Position numbers and translations under genes: made by a program | The notes under the pieces: generated by a model | What the model saw: the letters and a program-made list of their open reading frames with translations, nothing else | Database searches by the model: none | Told to the model about the DNA's origin: nothing | Source of the DNA: Pseudomonadota bacterium | GTDB lineage: Bacteria; Pseudomonadota; Alphaproteobacteria; Acetobacterales; Acetobacteraceae | Assembly (NCBI GenBank): GCA_021847995.1 | Contig: JAJZNE010000141.1 | Span: 1-45,125, forward strand | DNA length: 45,125 bases | Direction of reading: 5' to 3' | Part shown: positions 44,620 through 45,125 of the stretch, piece after piece | How the letters are laid out: the number at the start of each line of letters is the position of its first letter | Numbering within the stretch: the stretch's first letter is position 1

Positions 44620-45125
44620 GTGAACAACCGCACCCCCCGCCCCCCGGCCGAACGCTTCGCCACCCTCACGGAGAGCGTCGCCAAGGCGCTTGCCGCCGAG
44701 GGGTTGCGGCTGGGGCTGGTGGCACCCTGGCTCGCCCTGGTGTGGTGCAAACTCCGCAGCACCGGCGCCCGCATCCTGCGGATTGCGGCAGCCCTTGAGG
44801 CCGGCACCCTCCGTCTCAGCCGGCCCCGCGAACTCCCGCCGCTGCCGCCCCGGACGGAGGATACGGCACCCCGGCCGGACCACCCCAAACCCAGACGAAA
44901 AGAAATCCCGACAGGCTTCGGCTGGCTGCTGCGAAGGGTGACGGCGCTCAGCTTCGGCCGCTCCCAGCTCGAATATCTCCTCGCCGAACCGGACATGGCC
45001 GAACTGATCGCAGCCGCCCCGCAGGTCGCGCATCATCTCCGCCCGGTCTGCCGGATGCTCGGGGTCACGCCGCCGCCCGGCCTCTTTCCCGCCCGCCGCC
45101 CACCGCGCCGGACCAGGCCGCCCGC
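44620..45125 (+). CDS. Hypothetical protein of a type recurrent in Acetobacteraceae (3' truncated)
   Basis: Open to the end of the window: at least 168 residues from GTG 44620 (VNNRTPRPPAERFATLTESV). An N-terminal helical part (VAPWLALVWCKLRSTGARIL) is joined by a Pro/Arg linker to a conserved-looking core GFGWLLRRVTALSFGRSQLE followed by YLLAEPDMAELIAAAPQ and LRPVCRMLGVTPPPGLFPAR, then an Arg/Pro tail. From memory this core pattern recurs in many unannotated small proteins of Acetobacteraceae; no function is known to me. The strand bias of the codon third position supports coding. Confidence 0.65.
   Translation, partial: MNNRTPRPPAERFATLTESVAKALAAEGLRLGLVAPWLALVWCKLRSTGARILRIAAALEAGTLRLSRPRELPPLPPRTEDTAPRPDHPKPRRKEIPTGFGWLLRRVTALSFGRSQLEYLLAEPDMAELIAAAPQVAHHLRPVCRMLGVTPPPGLFPARRPPRRTRPP

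Overview
The window is about 45 kb of very GC-rich chromosome with a typical alphaproteobacterial gene order: FYDLN-aroA-cmk, truB-rpsO-pnp, and rne next to an amidase, PBP1A and prfB. Several protein families and the style of the last gene fit Acetobacteraceae (Rhodospirillales). I see no rRNA, tRNA, CRISPR array, transposase or integrase. Most of the window is ordinary housekeeping and catabolic sequence. The accessory-looking part is 39.4-45.1 kb.

Layout. 0-5.7 kb: a 5'-truncated homoserine-dehydrogenase-like/SAF oxidoreductase converges on a four-gene sugar ABC importer (ATPase, two permeases, RhaS/LsrB-type binding protein) whose genes overlap by 4 bp. 5.7-12.9 kb: a periplasmic parvulin isomerase, then a small-molecule cluster (nucleoside hydrolase, GMC oxidoreductase, two adjacent paralogous D-2-hydroxyacid dehydrogenases, M20 amidohydrolase). 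12.9-13.4 kb: a decayed DUF2442 gene with a one-base frameshift and a fragment that looks like its DUF4160 partner. 13.4-21.6 kb: prfB (with a classical +1 programmed frameshift), mrcA, a Tat-type N-acetylmuramoyl-L-alanine amidase, and divergently rne with a roughly 500-bp leader region. 21.7-25.1 kb: gamma-glutamyltransferase, csaA-gpt, a 40-residue membrane peptide and a Rap1a/Tai-like periplasmic protein.

25.3-32.4 kb: envelope functions (a coiled-coil porin, an RND-type adaptor plus NodT-type outer-membrane factor without a pump gene), then a nitronate-monooxygenase-like flavoprotein, a TfoX-N protein and a small membrane protein. 32.5-36.2 kb: truB-rpsO-pnp, with strong hairpins between rpsO and pnp. 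36.3-39.4 kb: a CBS protein, the FYDLN zinc protein, four 16-bp tandem repeats, and aroA-cmk. Where rpsA usually follows cmk, the window instead carries a 1256-residue protein made of three ~305-residue strand-loop-strand modules followed by a Hint (hedgehog/intein) domain, then a sulfotransferase-like coiled-coil protein, then a truncated lineage-type hypothetical gene with a palindromic, apparently leaderless promoter.

The best candidate for an undescribed system is this last region: a Hint-terminated, signal-peptide-less repeat protein that may process itself, beside a P-loop protein carrying a tail motif typical of surface-polysaccharide enzymes. The functional link between them is inference from position only.
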